A stretch of DNA of 64,000 nucleotides from an uncultured Marinobacterium sp. (GTDB taxonomy: Bacteria; Pseudomonadota; Gammaproteobacteria; Pseudomonadales; Balneatricaceae). A program made the translations under genes and the position numbers. The stretch's first letter is position 1. The number at the start of each line of letters is the position of its first letter. The stretch lies in the NCBI GenBank assembly GCA_947501565.1, contig CANMWJ010000016.1, forward strand, positions 1-64,000, read 5' to 3'. This document shows positions 17,578 through 27,358 of the stretch, one piece after another. The notes beneath the pieces were generated by a model. The model was not told the DNA's origin. It did not search any database and saw only the letters and a program-made list of their open reading frames with translations.

Positions 17578-18615
17578 TCATATCAGCGGCTGGTAATTTA
17601 GCCCCAAAGCTTGCGGTAACTGCCTCTCCGCAAAATATCTCTGGAGACTGTTGGTGAGCTTCTTCACCGCCAGATCCGGATCGACTGAAGAGGCGGCTTT
17701 CAGATTGATGGCTTGGGCTCTCACCAGCTGTTGTTTTTTTCCCATAAACCGGAGCTGCACGCCTGCGGTCGCAATCACTATTCCCGCGATCTCCCGCGTT
17801 GATATTTCAGAGGTAACCCGAAGAATCTGAGCCGTTGGATCGGTAGCGGCGGCTATCTGAATACCCGCTGCCAGCAGAGCCTGGGTAACCACATCACGGA
17901 ACTGTTCACTCTGTTGGTCAGTCACCAGACGCACACGCAACCGTTTCTCTACATCCGCTAACGCTTCCGCTATTGCTACCCGGTTATCGGCGTAGCTCGT
18001 GCCCTGTTTTTCTGGTCGTTGGCCGCTTTGCCGCGCCAGATGTTCCCGAATGCCATTTTTCTTGGCAAATCTGTTGATGCGTGCTGCAGAGTGTCGCAGC
18101 GCCAACCAGCGAGAGATCGGGTCAAGGTTTTGCGATTGATCAGTGTGTCGCCTCACCTCCCGCAACAGGTCATCGTATTCCTGTTGCAGAACATGAAGTA
18201 GATCGGAGGTACTGACCGACACCATCACCACGAGGCTGCGATCAGCCAGTTGCTCATTTTCGAGTACCTGATAGTTCGGTAGCTGCAGCTCCAGACTGCG
18301 ACTGGAGAGGTGATCCTTTATTTCTGTCTGCGTGTACTCACGGCTATCACGGTAGGACGTTGATGCGCGCGTCCAGGTCGATTTGATGGAGACCGACAGT
18401 CTCTCAATAAGGTTTCCCAGCGCCTGCTTTTCTGCAGACTGCCTTTCGTCAGCGATTCCTGTACCGAACAGTTGGGTCGCGCTGTTCTGCGGAGGGTTGA
18501 TATACCACTGTGGCCAAGGGGATAGTTTGCTGTCAGCGATCCTAGGCTCTGATGCACATCCACTCAGAAGCAGCATCAACAGACAGCCTGTTATCTGGAT
18601 CAATCGTAAGATCAT
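17578..18615 (-). CDS. LPP20-family lipoprotein, 345 aa
   Basis: A signal peptide with lipobox LLSGC (Cys at about residue 20) predicts an outer-membrane or periplasmic lipoprotein. Residues about 33-150 resemble the LPP20 fold (PQWYINPP, then an FGTGIA tract), also found in flagellar FlgP-like proteins. The C-terminal part (about 190-345) repeats a similar alpha-beta pattern. The ATG overlaps the stop of the CsgG-like gene as ATGA, so it is the last gene of a four-gene lipoprotein operon (20337 to 17578). The role in the envelope is not clear from sequence. Confidence 0.8.
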   Translation of the reverse strand: MILRLIQITGCLLMLLLSGCASEPRIADSKLSPWPQWYINPPQNSATQLFGTGIADERQSAEKQALGNLIERLSVSIKSTWTRASTSYRDSREYTQTEIKDHLSSRSLELQLPNYQVLENEQLADRSLVVMVSVSTSDLLHVLQQEYDDLLREVRRHTDQSQNLDPISRWLALRHSAARINRFAKKNGIREHLARQSGQRPEKQGTSYADNRVAIAEALADVEKRLRVRLVTDQQSEQFRDVVTQALLAAGIQIAAATDPTAQILRVTSEISTREIAGIVIATAGVQLRFMGKKQQLVRAQAINLKAASSVDPDLAVKKLTNSLQRYFAERQLPQALGLNYQPLI

Positions 18616-19622
18616 AACTGCCGCTGTATAAGGGTCTGGTTGGAAATCACTTTCTGGATACGCAGCACCGCGTCATCAATCTCTTCGATGGGTTTAATCG
18701 TCAGGCGGTCTGCCAAACGGTACAGGCTTTGCGCTTGCATGTACTGCCCCTTGAGCTCTTTGACTAAGCCCAGATCATAGGCGGCCACATAACAGCGATC
18801 AGCGGTGCTCGACAGTAACTCGCTCAGAAGCAGATCCGCTTTGTCCAGACGCCCGTTTTTCAGGTGCTCAAGCCCATACTCCAGGCGAGCTTCCTGATCA
18901 TCGGCGTAATCGAGCTCCGGCTCGTCTAACAGGGACACCTCAAAGCTAACGGGATTAGGCGATACCTGACGCACAAACTGCCCGGCGACGGAGTGGCTCA
19001 GCCGATCCAGCACCAGCCCACTGGGCGGCAGTCCACCACTCTCATCAATGCAGTGATCGTATTGCAGTTCTGCCACAAAGTTATCTGCATAGATGATCTC
19101 TCCCTCGCTTACGCCCACCATACGCATAGTTGCTGCCAGATAACCGGTCATCTGGGTGCAATCGACGTAAAACTCCCTGAGTTTCTTACAGTTTTCATCG
19201 GCACACTCAGAACGCGTCTCGAGGTAACTGCGATAGGCGATGGTTTGCGTATTCACCTCACCGCTGATCAATCCCTGCGCGCCGGTTAAACGGCCGATCT
19301 CAATCGTTGTGGCTTCATCGACCAACCCGGAATACTGCAGTCGGTGCTCCTCCAGCAGGTGTTCCAGATTACGACGCACTACCACGGTGAAAAACGGTTT
19401 GCCTTTAACGACCTTATTGGCCAGTAAGGCCTCAAGTTTTTCTGATAGCCCGGTTGAGTCATGCATGAAAGGGATAACCGCGATCACTTTGGTTTTTGCC
19501 GCACGATCAACCTTCGCAGGTTCAAGAGACTCAATGACCACGGTATTTGAACAACCACTGAGAAAAGCAGCCATGAAGACCATGCATAACTGCAGAGGAT
19601 ACCGCCACGCGTTCAGCACCAT
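18612..19622 (-). CDS. CsgG/LpoB-like lipoprotein, 336 aa
   Basis: Lipobox FLSGC (Cys at about 24) marks a lipoprotein. Residues about 40-215 resemble the CsgG family: VIAVIPFMHDSTG near 46, RRNLEHLLEEH near 83 and a GAQGLISGEV strand near 115. CsgG proteins form outer-membrane channels and LpoB-like relatives activate peptidoglycan synthases. The C-terminus (about 240-320) looks like a TPR pair. The ATG shares one base with the stop of the 47-aa lipoprotein gene (TAATG). No curlin genes are nearby, so a curli role is unlikely. Confidence 0.8.
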   Translation of the reverse strand: MVLNAWRYPLQLCMVFMAAFLSGCSNTVVIESLEPAKVDRAAKTKVIAVIPFMHDSTGLSEKLEALLANKVVKGKPFFTVVVRRNLEHLLEEHRLQYSGLVDEATTIEIGRLTGAQGLISGEVNTQTIAYRSYLETRSECADENCKKLREFYVDCTQMTGYLAATMRMVGVSEGEIIYADNFVAELQYDHCIDESGGLPPSGLVLDRLSHSVAGQFVRQVSPNPVSFEVSLLDEPELDYADDQEARLEYGLEHLKNGRLDKADLLLSELLSSTADRCYVAAYDLGLVKELKGQYMQAQSLYRLADRLTIKPIEEIDDAVLRIQKVISNQTLIQRQL

Positions 19623-19765
19623 TACAACTCCCTGAGCGCTTCCCGCGCATGCTCAACTTGCGTAGGTATGGTTGTGTCTGTCACTTCCTCCGTTGACGCA
19701 CAGCCTCCCATCAATAAAAGACTGCTTAAGACAAATAGAGATGACAGCTTCGTAAGATATTGCAT
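19622..19765 (-). CDS. Small lipoprotein, 47 aa
   Basis: A short gene between the two larger lipoprotein genes. The product has a lysine-poor signal peptide (MQYLTKLSSLFVLSSLLL), lipobox LMGGC (Cys22) and a 25-residue mature part rich in Thr and Glu. AGGGAG is about 7 nt before the ATG. It begins 15 nt after the LPP20 stop and its TAA overlaps the CsgG-like ATG, so it is fully embedded in the operon. The mature part is too short for a fold; it may tether or chaperone a partner. Confidence 0.8.
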   Translation of the reverse strand: MQYLTKLSSLFVLSSLLLMGGCASTEEVTDTTIPTQVEHAREALREL

Positions 19766-19779
19766 CTAACAACTCCCTG

Positions 19780-20337
19780 TCAGCGCAGTTTGGCAGCGGC
19801 AGAAAGCCCCGCGTTTTTGTGCTGGAGCGCAGTCGCGGCGGTATCTGATTGATCAAGGTACTGATCAATCGCGCGATCAACCAGATCTTTGCTCATGCCG
19901 ATCAGCAGATGGACGGTTTTCTGCTCCAGATCTTCCCAATAACTGATCTGCTGCGTATCCCGCAGGACCATTTCGCTGACCTGCCGATTCACTTGTGTGA
20001 CTACGCGCTCAGCAACCTCTGCTTCCGCATCAATAGAGCGTTGATAGGATTCGACTTTGCTCTTAACCGCGACCTGAATCTGTTCGGCCAGCGCTGCCCG
20101 CGCATTGGCCAGGGCCTCTTTACGTGTGAAGTGATAACCCAACTTACTGAGCGGCGCAGAGCCGACCGCCACATAACGATCCGCTTCCTGATGGCCACCA
20201 CACACCCAGAGCGGAACTGAGGTCCGTCCCTGACATGGACCCTCCACAAGATTCGGTTTGTCAGCGCTTGAGCTGCAGCCAGTGAGCGTTACACCGCAAC
20301 AAAACAGAACCAACAAAAAGAGCACGCGATTATCCAT
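19780..20337 (-). CDS. LPP20-family lipoprotein, 185 aa
   Basis: First gene of the lipoprotein operon. Lipobox TLTGC (Cys at about 21) follows a hydrophobic signal. The mature protein contains the LPP20 pattern: VPLWVCGG, YVAVGSAPL, then an alpha helix rich in Ala (ALANARAALAEQIQV) and a final strand VHLLIGM. A GGAGAG site is about 10 nt before the ATG. The 290 bp upstream are noncoding and should hold the operon promoter. An outer-membrane lipoprotein acting with the CsgG-like partner is inferred. Confidence 0.8.
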   Translation of the reverse strand: MDNRVLFLLVLFCCGVTLTGCSSSADKPNLVEGPCQGRTSVPLWVCGGHQEADRYVAVGSAPLSKLGYHFTRKEALANARAALAEQIQVAVKSKVESYQRSIDAEAEVAERVVTQVNRQVSEMVLRDTQQISYWEDLEQKTVHLLIGMSKDLVDRAIDQYLDQSDTAATALQHKNAGLSAAAKLR

Positions 20338-20626
20338 AATTTCTTCTCTCCAGATTCGGACAAGCCTGGAGTGTAAGGCTATCAGGCGTGACTGAATCTC
20401 TGCTTAATACACATCTTGATGCTGATTAAGCAGCTAAAAACAGGAGGCGAATCACCGCTTATTTTGAAACCACGGTGTATCAACTGGCGGGACAGGCAAA
20501 CTTGCTCTGGCAAGTAAGGGGATCTTTGGCGGATACCAACAACGGAACCGCCTACAACAACGAAAGAGGGTGAGGGCTGGGTAAGCGCCTTAGACTCAGT
20601 AGAAAGGGTTTCGGGAAAGCACCGCC

Positions 20627-22792
20627 TTAATCGGCCAGTACTTTCTCAATGGTTTCGGACAGCTCTGCTTTCTGGAACGGTTTAGCCATGTAGTAGTTCA
20701 TGCCTGATTCCAGACAGGCATCCACATCCTTCTGCTGAACGTTCGCGGTCAGCGCGATGATCGGAATACTCTGATCCCTGTCGCGAATCCGTCGGGTAGC
20801 TTCCAGGCCGTCCATAACCGGCATCTGCATATCCATCAGCACCAGGTCGTATTGATAACTTTCAACCGCGTCCACCGCCTCCTGACCGTTGGCCACAGCA
20901 TCAACGCTGTGTCCCATCGATTTCAGAATATGGACCGCGACCTGCTGGTTGATCTGATTATCTTCTGCCAGCAACACACGAAGCTTCTGCTCCGTCACGG
21001 CGTTATCCGCTGTGCCCACCTCTTCGGCAGAGATGCCCGGCGCCTGCATCAGCAGTTCGTTGATTGAGTTGTACAGGATGGTCGAGCTCACCGGCTTAAG
21101 CAGTACTTTGCGAACCCCCAGCTCCTGCAATTGGGCGCGATCAGTTTCGGTGATGCGGGCGGATGACGCGATCAATACTGGGATATCCTGTATCTCCGGC
21201 TGCGCTTTAAGTAGTTTGACGAAAGTGAGCCCGCACTCCTCAGGCATCACATAGTCGCTGATGATCAGGTCGGGCAACCGGTTCAGTTCCCGCATCTTGG
21301 TCAGCGTTTTTAGCGCGATCGCCGCGCTCCGGGAGATCAGAGCCTTGCCGCCCAACTGCTCCAGATTATTTTTGAAGACCTCTCGATTCACCTTCTGATC
21401 ATCAACAATCAGGAAGTTTTTACCTTCGAACGAGAGCGTCTCAGCCTCTTTGCTGGCAAAGCTGGATTGATCTGTAACGGCCAGCGGGAGTGTTACAGTG
21501 AAGGTCGAACCACTGCCTGGAACGCTCTCAACACTGATATCGCCCTGCATCGCATCCACGATCCGTTTACTGATAGCGAGGCCCAGGCCTGTGCCACCAA
21601 AACGTCGCGATATGGAGGAGTCGGCCTGTGAAAAGCTCTGGAAGAGAGAACCCAGTGCCTTCTCGTCCATCCCGATCCCGGTATCCTGGATACTGATACG
21701 GACGCTTTCATTAAGACCGTCCTGGACAGTGTCCACGTCGATCTTAACCTCGCCGTCCTCGGTAAACTTGATCGCGTTACCGATCAGGTTAACCAGAACC
21801 TGACGTATCCGGCCTGAATCGCCCATATAGACCCGGTTACATCGGGCCGAGAACAACAAGCCAAATTCGATATTCTTCTCCCGTGCCTTAGGCGCCAGGA
21901 TATCGACGACACTTTCCAGCAGACCGCGCAGCTCAAAGGAATGCTCTTCCAGTGTGAGTTTGTTGGAGTCGATCTTGGAGAAATCCAGAATGTCGTTGAT
22001 GATGGTGAGCAGGGATTCACCGGAGTGCCGGATGGTCTCGGTAAAATAACGTTGCTGATCGTTAAGTGGGGTATCCATGAGCAGACCGGTCATCCCTATC
22101 ACCCCGTTCATCGGGGTTCTGATCTCATGGCTCATGGTCGAGAGAAAATCAGATTTCGCTTTGTTCGCTTCCTCTGCTTTCTCTTTTGCCTGACTCAGCT
22201 CTTCCGTGCGCTGCTCAACCATCGACTCCAGCTTCTGGCGATACTCAAGGTTAAACAGTGCCTGGTTGGTAAGCGGCGACAGTCGCTCCAATAACCCCAC
22301 GTGCTGCTTATTAAACTGCGAGAGTTTAGAGTCCAGACAGACAAAGAGCGCTTGCCCCTGCTCAGAGGCCAGCGGTGTCAGCAGCGCCGACTTGATCTGG
22401 TCAGGATTGCGGGTCAGGAACGGTTGCCACTCAGGGATCAGACTGACGTCAAACAAGGCGACGGTGTTGCCCGCCAGAACACGCTTAAACAGTGCTCCTG
22501 CCTGCCAGGGAACCTCTGTCAGGGACTGCATGGTGCTGACCAACGGGGAAAACTGCTCACCATCCTTGGACACCAGAATCATCCCCTCCTCAAACGATAT
22601 AAAATCTTTGAGGATCTTCATCAGGCTGCTGAACATCTCCTGCGTCGACTCAGAATCATTCAGGATACTCAGCCCGGCCAGTAAGCCTTCCGCCTCATTA
22701 CGTAACCTTTTATCTTTCTCATTGATACGCACCTGCTCGTGATAGGCTTCAAGCAGCTCTTCGTAGCTCAGGGCGTTATTTGAGTCGGACAT
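20627..22792 (-). CDS. Hybrid sensor histidine kinase with two receiver domains, 721 aa
   Basis: Cytosolic, without membrane segments. A GAF-like domain (about 45-180) is followed by a coiled coil, HisKA with phospho-acceptor His222 ([11 protein letters not shown]), a HATPase domain (N box [14 protein letters not shown] boxes DTGIGM and GGTGLGL), then REC1 (about 458-580, Asp in LIISDYVMP) and REC2 (about 598-716, Asp in LVLMDMQMP). Both receivers keep their Asp and Lys (LLKP, MAKPF). No HPt domain or output regulator is adjacent. It lies 76 bp downstream of the FIST gene on the same strand, so FIST probably supplies its signal. Confidence 0.92.
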   Translation of the reverse strand: MSDSNNALSYEELLEAYHEQVRINEKDKRLRNEAEGLLAGLSILNDSESTQEMFSSLMKILKDFISFEEGMILVSKDGEQFSPLVSTMQSLTEVPWQAGALFKRVLAGNTVALFDVSLIPEWQPFLTRNPDQIKSALLTPLASEQGQALFVCLDSKLSQFNKQHVGLLERLSPLTNQALFNLEYRQKLESMVEQRTEELSQAKEKAEEANKAKSDFLSTMSHEIRTPMNGVIGMTGLLMDTPLNDQQRYFTETIRHSGESLLTIINDILDFSKIDSNKLTLEEHSFELRGLLESVVDILAPKAREKNIEFGLLFSARCNRVYMGDSGRIRQVLVNLIGNAIKFTEDGEVKIDVDTVQDGLNESVRISIQDTGIGMDEKALGSLFQSFSQADSSISRRFGGTGLGLAISKRIVDAMQGDISVESVPGSGSTFTVTLPLAVTDQSSFASKEAETLSFEGKNFLIVDDQKVNREVFKNNLEQLGGKALISRSAAIALKTLTKMRELNRLPDLIISDYVMPEECGLTFVKLLKAQPEIQDIPVLIASSARITETDRAQLQELGVRKVLLKPVSSTILYNSINELLMQAPGISAEEVGTADNAVTEQKLRVLLAEDNQINQQVAVHILKSMGHSVDAVANGQEAVDAVESYQYDLVLMDMQMPVMDGLEATRRIRDRDQSIPIIALTANVQQKDVDACLESGMNYYMAKPFQKAELSETIEKVLAD

Positions 22793-22868
22793 ATATTCTG
22801 GTCGCTCTCAGGATTCACATCGCAAACTGACAACCTCGCATTGAGGCTACTTCAGTCAGATTAATAGC

Positions 22869-24068
22869 TTACTTACCAAAGACAACGGTGGAGATCATAA
22901 GATTGCCGTGGTCGTTACCTGCGTCAACAAAACAGCCCTGCTCTCCGAAGGTAAACGCTCCCAGATAAGGCGCATCGCCCAGAGCCGCATTCACCGAATC
23001 CACTACGCTGCTCATCGAATCCTTTACGGTAAGCATGCAACCGGCGCAGTAGATGATCAGCGCTCCGCTGATCTCATCACGTTCAAATTCACCCATCGTG
23101 AGCGCCGCCGATGTTACACGGCCCGCCCGGGATGTCAGGCTGTCGATGGAGCCGGTCATCAGCACCAGCTGATCACCTTCCTGGATATCTGAGAACAGCG
23201 TCAGACCACCACCCGCAGTAATGGAATCAGGGTGTGAAAGCTTAAACTGCTTGATGGATGATGATTCACCAACGTGCCGCCCCAGCGGATGCAGGGTAGT
23301 GCTGGCGAGGATGTTGCCGCCCTCTTTGATCAACGATGCTTCAAACGGCTCACCGCACCAGCGGTTATACACTTCCGCGGCGGGCTGGTTATCGATCTCG
23401 TAGATCGTCCGCCCCTCGGCCCGGGTAACCACGCCGGTGGTTTCCGTCGGTGAGTAACCACTGTGGAAAGCGTAAGAGAGCTCAACGCTAGGATAGAAAA
23501 GGGTTACCACGACGCCGCTTGTATCGCTGCTATCGGCGTCAAAAATGGTCCAGTCACCGGCGACGCTATTGTCCGCCGCACTGCCGCCCGCAACAGGTAC
23601 ATCTTCCCCGACCAGACTCTGGATGCCCTGCAGCAGACTCTCTTCACAACCCGGTGTCGAACTAAACCAGATCAGATCGGGCAACTCTCCGGGACGGCCT
23701 GTCTTTGCCATCGCCTTTTCCACCGCTTCCCTACCGGTCGCTAATGGATCGTCTCCAAGGGGAACCAGAGCCGTACCGTAGCTGCCGCCAGGATCGCTGA
23801 CTGCCCAGATACCGAGCCCAACACCTTCGTCGCTGTGGAAGCCTTGATTAGACATAACGCCCAGGCAGGAAGAGGTGCCATGTATGGCCGCATCGGGCAG
23901 GGTTTCAGACAAATAGCTGTTTAATACAGCGGGATCATGATTTTCGGTGTAGTAGACAATCAGTAAGTCAGCATCTTTATCTAACTGTGTTCGGATCTCT
24001 GAGACCGCTTCAGCCGCAGCTTGTGCTGTATCGCTACTCAGTGAGAAAGCAGTAGCTATCTGCATCAT
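22869..24068 (-). CDS. FIST-domain sensory protein, 399 aa
   Basis: FIST_N (about 25-225) and FIST_C (about 235-380) domains, predicted to bind small molecules such as amino acids. Motifs are HGTSSCLGVMS near 83 and VAGGSAADN near 160. FIST proteins occur beside histidine kinases, cyclases and chemoreceptors. There is no signal peptide or membrane helix, so it acts in the cytosol. Start: GGGAG 4 nt before the first of two adjacent ATGs. It shares strand and a short gap with the hybrid kinase at 20627-22792; a sensor-kinase pair is inferred. Confidence 0.85.
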   Translation of the reverse strand: MMQIATAFSLSSDTAQAAAEAVSEIRTQLDKDADLLIVYYTENHDPAVLNSYLSETLPDAAIHGTSSCLGVMSNQGFHSDEGVGLGIWAVSDPGGSYGTALVPLGDDPLATGREAVEKAMAKTGRPGELPDLIWFSSTPGCEESLLQGIQSLVGEDVPVAGGSAADNSVAGDWTIFDADSSDTSGVVVTLFYPSVELSYAFHSGYSPTETTGVVTRAEGRTIYEIDNQPAAEVYNRWCGEPFEASLIKEGGNILASTTLHPLGRHVGESSSIKQFKLSHPDSITAGGGLTLFSDIQEGDQLVLMTGSIDSLTSRAGRVTSAALTMGEFERDEISGALIIYCAGCMLTVKDSMSSVVDSVNAALGDAPYLGAFTFGEQGCFVDAGNDHGNLMISTVVFGK

Positions 24069-24375
24069 GAACTCCCGGGTTATTTTTATACTGTGAAGGA
24101 CGAGTACTCCAAAGCTAACACATTAAAAAAGATAAGAATATTCCACTCAGCCCTCTCGCCATCGGGAGCCGGCTTTCGGGCTTACGCCGTATCAGAAATA
24201 GTACTTCGCGATCACGTTTATCTGCTGACCGACAGGGCGCTGAGGATGATTCCGGTTGTCCTCATCACGCCACTCAATACCGAAGTCCACACCCTGTACC
24301 CTAATCCATCGTGTAATTGAAAACCCACTCAACTCTGCCTATCGTCGCGGTCAGATCCGATAAAGCAGATTCGCA
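24069..24375. other. 307-bp intergenic region between divergent genes
   Basis: Probably holds the promoters of the FIST gene and the flippase-like gene. A 75-codon open frame (24093-24320) is present but has no ribosome site or recognisable product. I see no RNA structure or repeat. Confidence 0.5.
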
Positions 24376-25692
24376 ATGAACAAAACCTCCAGCACAGAAT
24401 CACTCGCCCCCGATTACTTCAGGAAAGGCAGCCTGATCATGTTTTTCAGCGTGTTCGCGGGATTTCTGGCGGATTACCTGTTCAACCTGACACTCAGCAA
24501 TACCCTGTCGGCCCACGAGTACGGCGACTACAAAGTGGCCTACGCCTTTGCGGCGCTGATGAGTGTACTGGTGTTGCTGGGGGGCGATCGGGTAGCACCG
24601 CGGATTCTGTCCGCGCCGCTGGCGCAGGGGGATAACCGCTGCGTGTGGGAGTTTCTACGCTTTTATCTGCTGATAGCCGCCGGACTTTCTCTGGCAGTGG
24701 TGATCTGCACTGGCGTCGGCGGCATGTTGCATCTGGGTGCGACCGATCTGGAGGATCACCACCCGCTATTGATGATCTCCTTTGTGCTGCCACTGATCGC
24801 AACCGGGGCACTGCTGAGCCGGATACTGCAATCCGCTAAGCAGCTGGCGCTCTCCAACCTGCCGTGGCGCATCGCCCTGCCACTGATCAAAATCGCACTG
24901 ATCCTGCTGATCTGGGCGTTGTTCACCCGGGTTGAGCTCTGGCAAGTGATCGCCTCCGGTGCAGTGGCGGTCTGCCTGATTATTGGCTGGCAGTGGCGCA
25001 AACTGCGCCAACTCGATCTGATCACCCTGCAACGTGCGCCAGGCACCAGGCCGGGCAACAGCTGGCTGAAGCTGTCGATCCCGATGATGCTGGCGATGCT
25101 GATCACGCTGGGGTTGAACCAGATCGACCTGTTTATGCTGGAGCTGCTGGCCGAAGAACATGACGTCGGCCACTTCGCCGCTGCTGCCACCACCGCCCAT
25201 ATGCTGCCGATCGCGCAGGTCACCCTGGCCGGTTTGTTTCTGCCCCTGATCGCTCCCGCAATGGCGCAGGGCGAACGCGCTGCACGCACGCTGTTCTGGC
25301 AGGGGCAGAAGATGATCACCCTGGTCGTCATCGTGCTCGCTACCGCACTGATCATCTCCGGCGAGTGGCTGCTGGCATTCTTCGGTGAGGATTTCCTACA
25401 GGCCACCCAGGCACTGACCTACCTTACCTTTGGTTACGCAGTCTGGGCGTTGGCGGCGTTCTCCTCGACCTGGCTGCAGTATGCCCACAAGGGGACGTAT
25501 GTGGTTGTGATCGGCGCTCTCACCTTGTCTGTTGATGCCGCCTGCAACTTGTGGCTGATCCCCCGCTATAACATCAACGGCGCCGCTATCGCCACCCTGA
25601 TCGCCATGAGCCTTGCGGCCCTGATGACCTGGGCGGCCTATTACTGGTATCAGGTGCAGACCAGCCTCAAACTGCGGCAGCAAACGATCTGA
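24376..25692 (+). CDS. Polysaccharide flippase-like membrane protein (MOP/Wzx superfamily), 438 aa
   Basis: About 12 to 14 hydrophobic helices span the protein, in the layout of the MOP exporter superfamily: oligosaccharide flippases Wzx/RfbX and relatives. The N-terminal helix pair (LIMFFSVFAGFLADYLFNL) matches the family pattern. Such proteins move lipid-linked sugars across the inner membrane. No glycosyltransferase or polymerase gene is nearby, so the substrate cannot be guessed. It stands alone on the plus strand and nearly abuts bdhA tail to tail (4-bp gap). A MATE drug exporter is less likely. Confidence 0.75.
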   Translation: MNKTSSTESLAPDYFRKGSLIMFFSVFAGFLADYLFNLTLSNTLSAHEYGDYKVAYAFAALMSVLVLLGGDRVAPRILSAPLAQGDNRCVWEFLRFYLLIAAGLSLAVVICTGVGGMLHLGATDLEDHHPLLMISFVLPLIATGALLSRILQSAKQLALSNLPWRIALPLIKIALILLIWALFTRVELWQVIASGAVAVCLIIGWQWRKLRQLDLITLQRAPGTRPGNSWLKLSIPMMLAMLITLGLNQIDLFMLELLAEEHDVGHFAAAATTAHMLPIAQVTLAGLFLPLIAPAMAQGERAARTLFWQGQKMITLVVIVLATALIISGEWLLAFFGEDFLQATQALTYLTFGYAVWALAAFSSTWLQYAHKGTYVVVIGALTLSVDAACNLWLIPRYNINGAAIATLIAMSLAALMTWAAYYWYQVQTSLKLRQQTI

Positions 25693-25696
25693 TCCT

Positions 25697-26479
25697 CTAC
25701 TGCGCGGTCCAGCCGCCATCCATCGACAACGAGGTGCCGGTAATCGATGCCGCCGAATCGCCACAGAGGAACAGCACCGCTTCGCCCAGCTGTTCAACGG
25801 TGACAAACTTCTTGGTGGGTTGCGCCTTCAGCAGTACGTCGCGTCGCACCTCCTCTTCGCTGATGCCGCGCGCTTTGGCGGTATCCGGAATCTGCTTCTC
25901 CACCAGCGGTGTGAGCACGTAACCCGGACAAACCGCGTTTACGGTCACTCCCTCTTCCGCAACTTCCAGCGCCACACTTTTGGTCAGCCCGATCACGCCA
26001 TGTTTCGCCGCCACATACGCAGACTTGTAGGGTGATGCCACCAGACCGTGGGCTGAAGCCAGATTGATAATGCGTCCCCAGCCCCGCGCTTTCATGCCCG
26101 GCAACAACAGACGGGTTGTATGAAACGCACTGGAGAGATTGATCGCCAGAATCGCATCCCACTTCTCAGGCGGAAAATCCTCCACCGGCGATACATGCTG
26201 GATACCGGCGTTGTTGACCAGCACATCAATCTGCCCGAACGCGGCCTGCGCCTGCTCCACCATCGCTTCAATCGCAGCAGGTTTACTCATATCCGCGTCC
26301 GAGTAGAGCACATGCACGCCATAAGTTTCCGCCAGCCCTGCACGAATCTGTTCGATCTCCTGTAAATCGCCGAAGCCGTTCAGCATCAGGTTCATCCCCT
26401 GCCTGGCGAGTGCGGTGGCAATGCCAAGGCCAATGCCACTGGTAGAACCGGTCACGATGGCGTTTTTAGGTTGGGTCAT
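25697..26479 (-). CDS. bdhA: 3-hydroxybutyrate dehydrogenase (SDR family), 260 aa
   Basis: Oxidises (R)-3-hydroxybutyrate to acetoacetate with NAD+, in ketone-body and polyhydroxybutyrate breakdown. The classical short-chain dehydrogenase pattern is present: TGSTSGIGLGIA near 10 for NAD binding, NNAG near 90, catalytic Ser in NLASAHG, Tyr-x3-Lys in YVAAKHG, and the bdh-typical C-terminus ITGTSLSMDGGWTAQ. Length equals the usual 255-262 aa. GGAGA precedes the ATG. It is a single gene, followed upstream by a large noncoding repeat region. Confidence 0.93.
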   Translation of the reverse strand: MTQPKNAIVTGSTSGIGLGIATALARQGMNLMLNGFGDLQEIEQIRAGLAETYGVHVLYSDADMSKPAAIEAMVEQAQAAFGQIDVLVNNAGIQHVSPVEDFPPEKWDAILAINLSSAFHTTRLLLPGMKARGWGRIINLASAHGLVASPYKSAYVAAKHGVIGLTKSVALEVAEEGVTVNAVCPGYVLTPLVEKQIPDTAKARGISEEEVRRDVLLKAQPTKKFVTVEQLGEAVLFLCGDSAASITGTSLSMDGGWTAQ

Positions 26480-26782
26480 CTGAGAATCTCCGTTAGGTCT
26501 TTTTATTGGTCAGAGTTATCCACACCTGTGCCTGTCGGTAGACAGGCTGTTGTGCGGGAACCAACAACAGAGCAAGACAGATGCCAGAGCCGTAAAGTCT
26601 TTACGTTACATGGAGTTAGGTATTTTGCAGATATTTTATGATGTGCTTTGCGAGTAAAAAGCGACAGAAAGGTGAGACAGATGGACAGACAGTGTGTCTG
26701 GGCTTATAGACAGCCAGACGGCAAATTAAGATCTTAATATGGCGGTATTGAAGATACGCGAGACACCAAACCTCCTCCCGCT

Positions 26783-27220
26783 CCCTAACCTGTCAAGGGA
26801 GAGCGGCTGCGCTCTCCCTTAACAATCCCTCCCGCAGCCCCGCTACTTGCGCCGCTGCGCGTCGTACCCTGCGCGTTTCGGCTGCAATCGGCGCTGCGGA
26901 ACTCGTCGCTGCGCTCCTCAAACAGTCCTCGCGCTTATCGATAGCATCCTGCAATGCTCGGCTGCGTAGAGGGGGAGAAATTTCGTGCCAGCTCCAACTT
27001 TCGAGTCCCATGATGACGTTAGTTTTGGCACCGACTTTTACCCTTCTGTGCAGCTGAGCATTGCAGATTTTTCGTGACTTAAGGCGAGGACTGTCTGAGG
27101 ACGCGAAGCGGCCGAGTTCCGCAGCCTCACGAAAAATTGAAACGCGCAGGGAAGTTGGCGAAGCCAACCAAACAGGAGGGCTGCCGGGGATTAATAAGGG
27201 GGAGGCAGTTTTCCCCTTAT
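26783..27220. repeat. Roughly 440-bp noncoding inverted-repeat element
   Basis: Two imperfect copies of about 170 bp face each other (about 26790-26960 and 27044-27220). Shared blocks include GCGAGGACTGT, CGAGTTCCGCAGC, AACGCGCAGGG and GAGCATTGCAG, each on opposite strands. The central 85 bp also contain GTGCCA and TGGCAC facing one another. The whole could form a long cruciform. It fills most of the 879-bp gap between bdhA and the reductase gene. The one long open frame here (26793-27167) is a by-product of the repeats. It may be a miniature mobile element. Confidence 0.65.
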
Positions 27221-27310
27221 CTCGTCCGCCAGGACGATAGATAGAATGAGAAAGTGAAAATTTTGCACGAGAGTGAAAGTATCGCCATCACTCCCCAACA
27301 GACAGACACA

Positions 27311-27340
27311 AAAAAGCCGACCACAAGGTCGGCTCTTTAA
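27311..27340 (-). terminator. Rho-independent terminator after the oxygenase-reductase operon
   Basis: Stem AGCCGACC pairs with GGTCGGCT around an ACAA loop. On the minus strand it is followed by a T-run. It lies 20 bp beyond the reductase stop codon. Confidence 0.88.
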
Positions 27341-27358
27341 CTACCTGATCAGGAGTGA

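Noticed and set aside
24093-24320. 75-codon open frame on the plus strand between divergent genes
   Set aside because: No ribosome site, no recognisable product; occupies the promoter region.
26793-27167. 124-codon open frame on the minus strand in the gap before the reductase
   Set aside because: It is produced by the inverted-repeat element and has repeat-driven Arg/Ala-rich content and no ribosome site.
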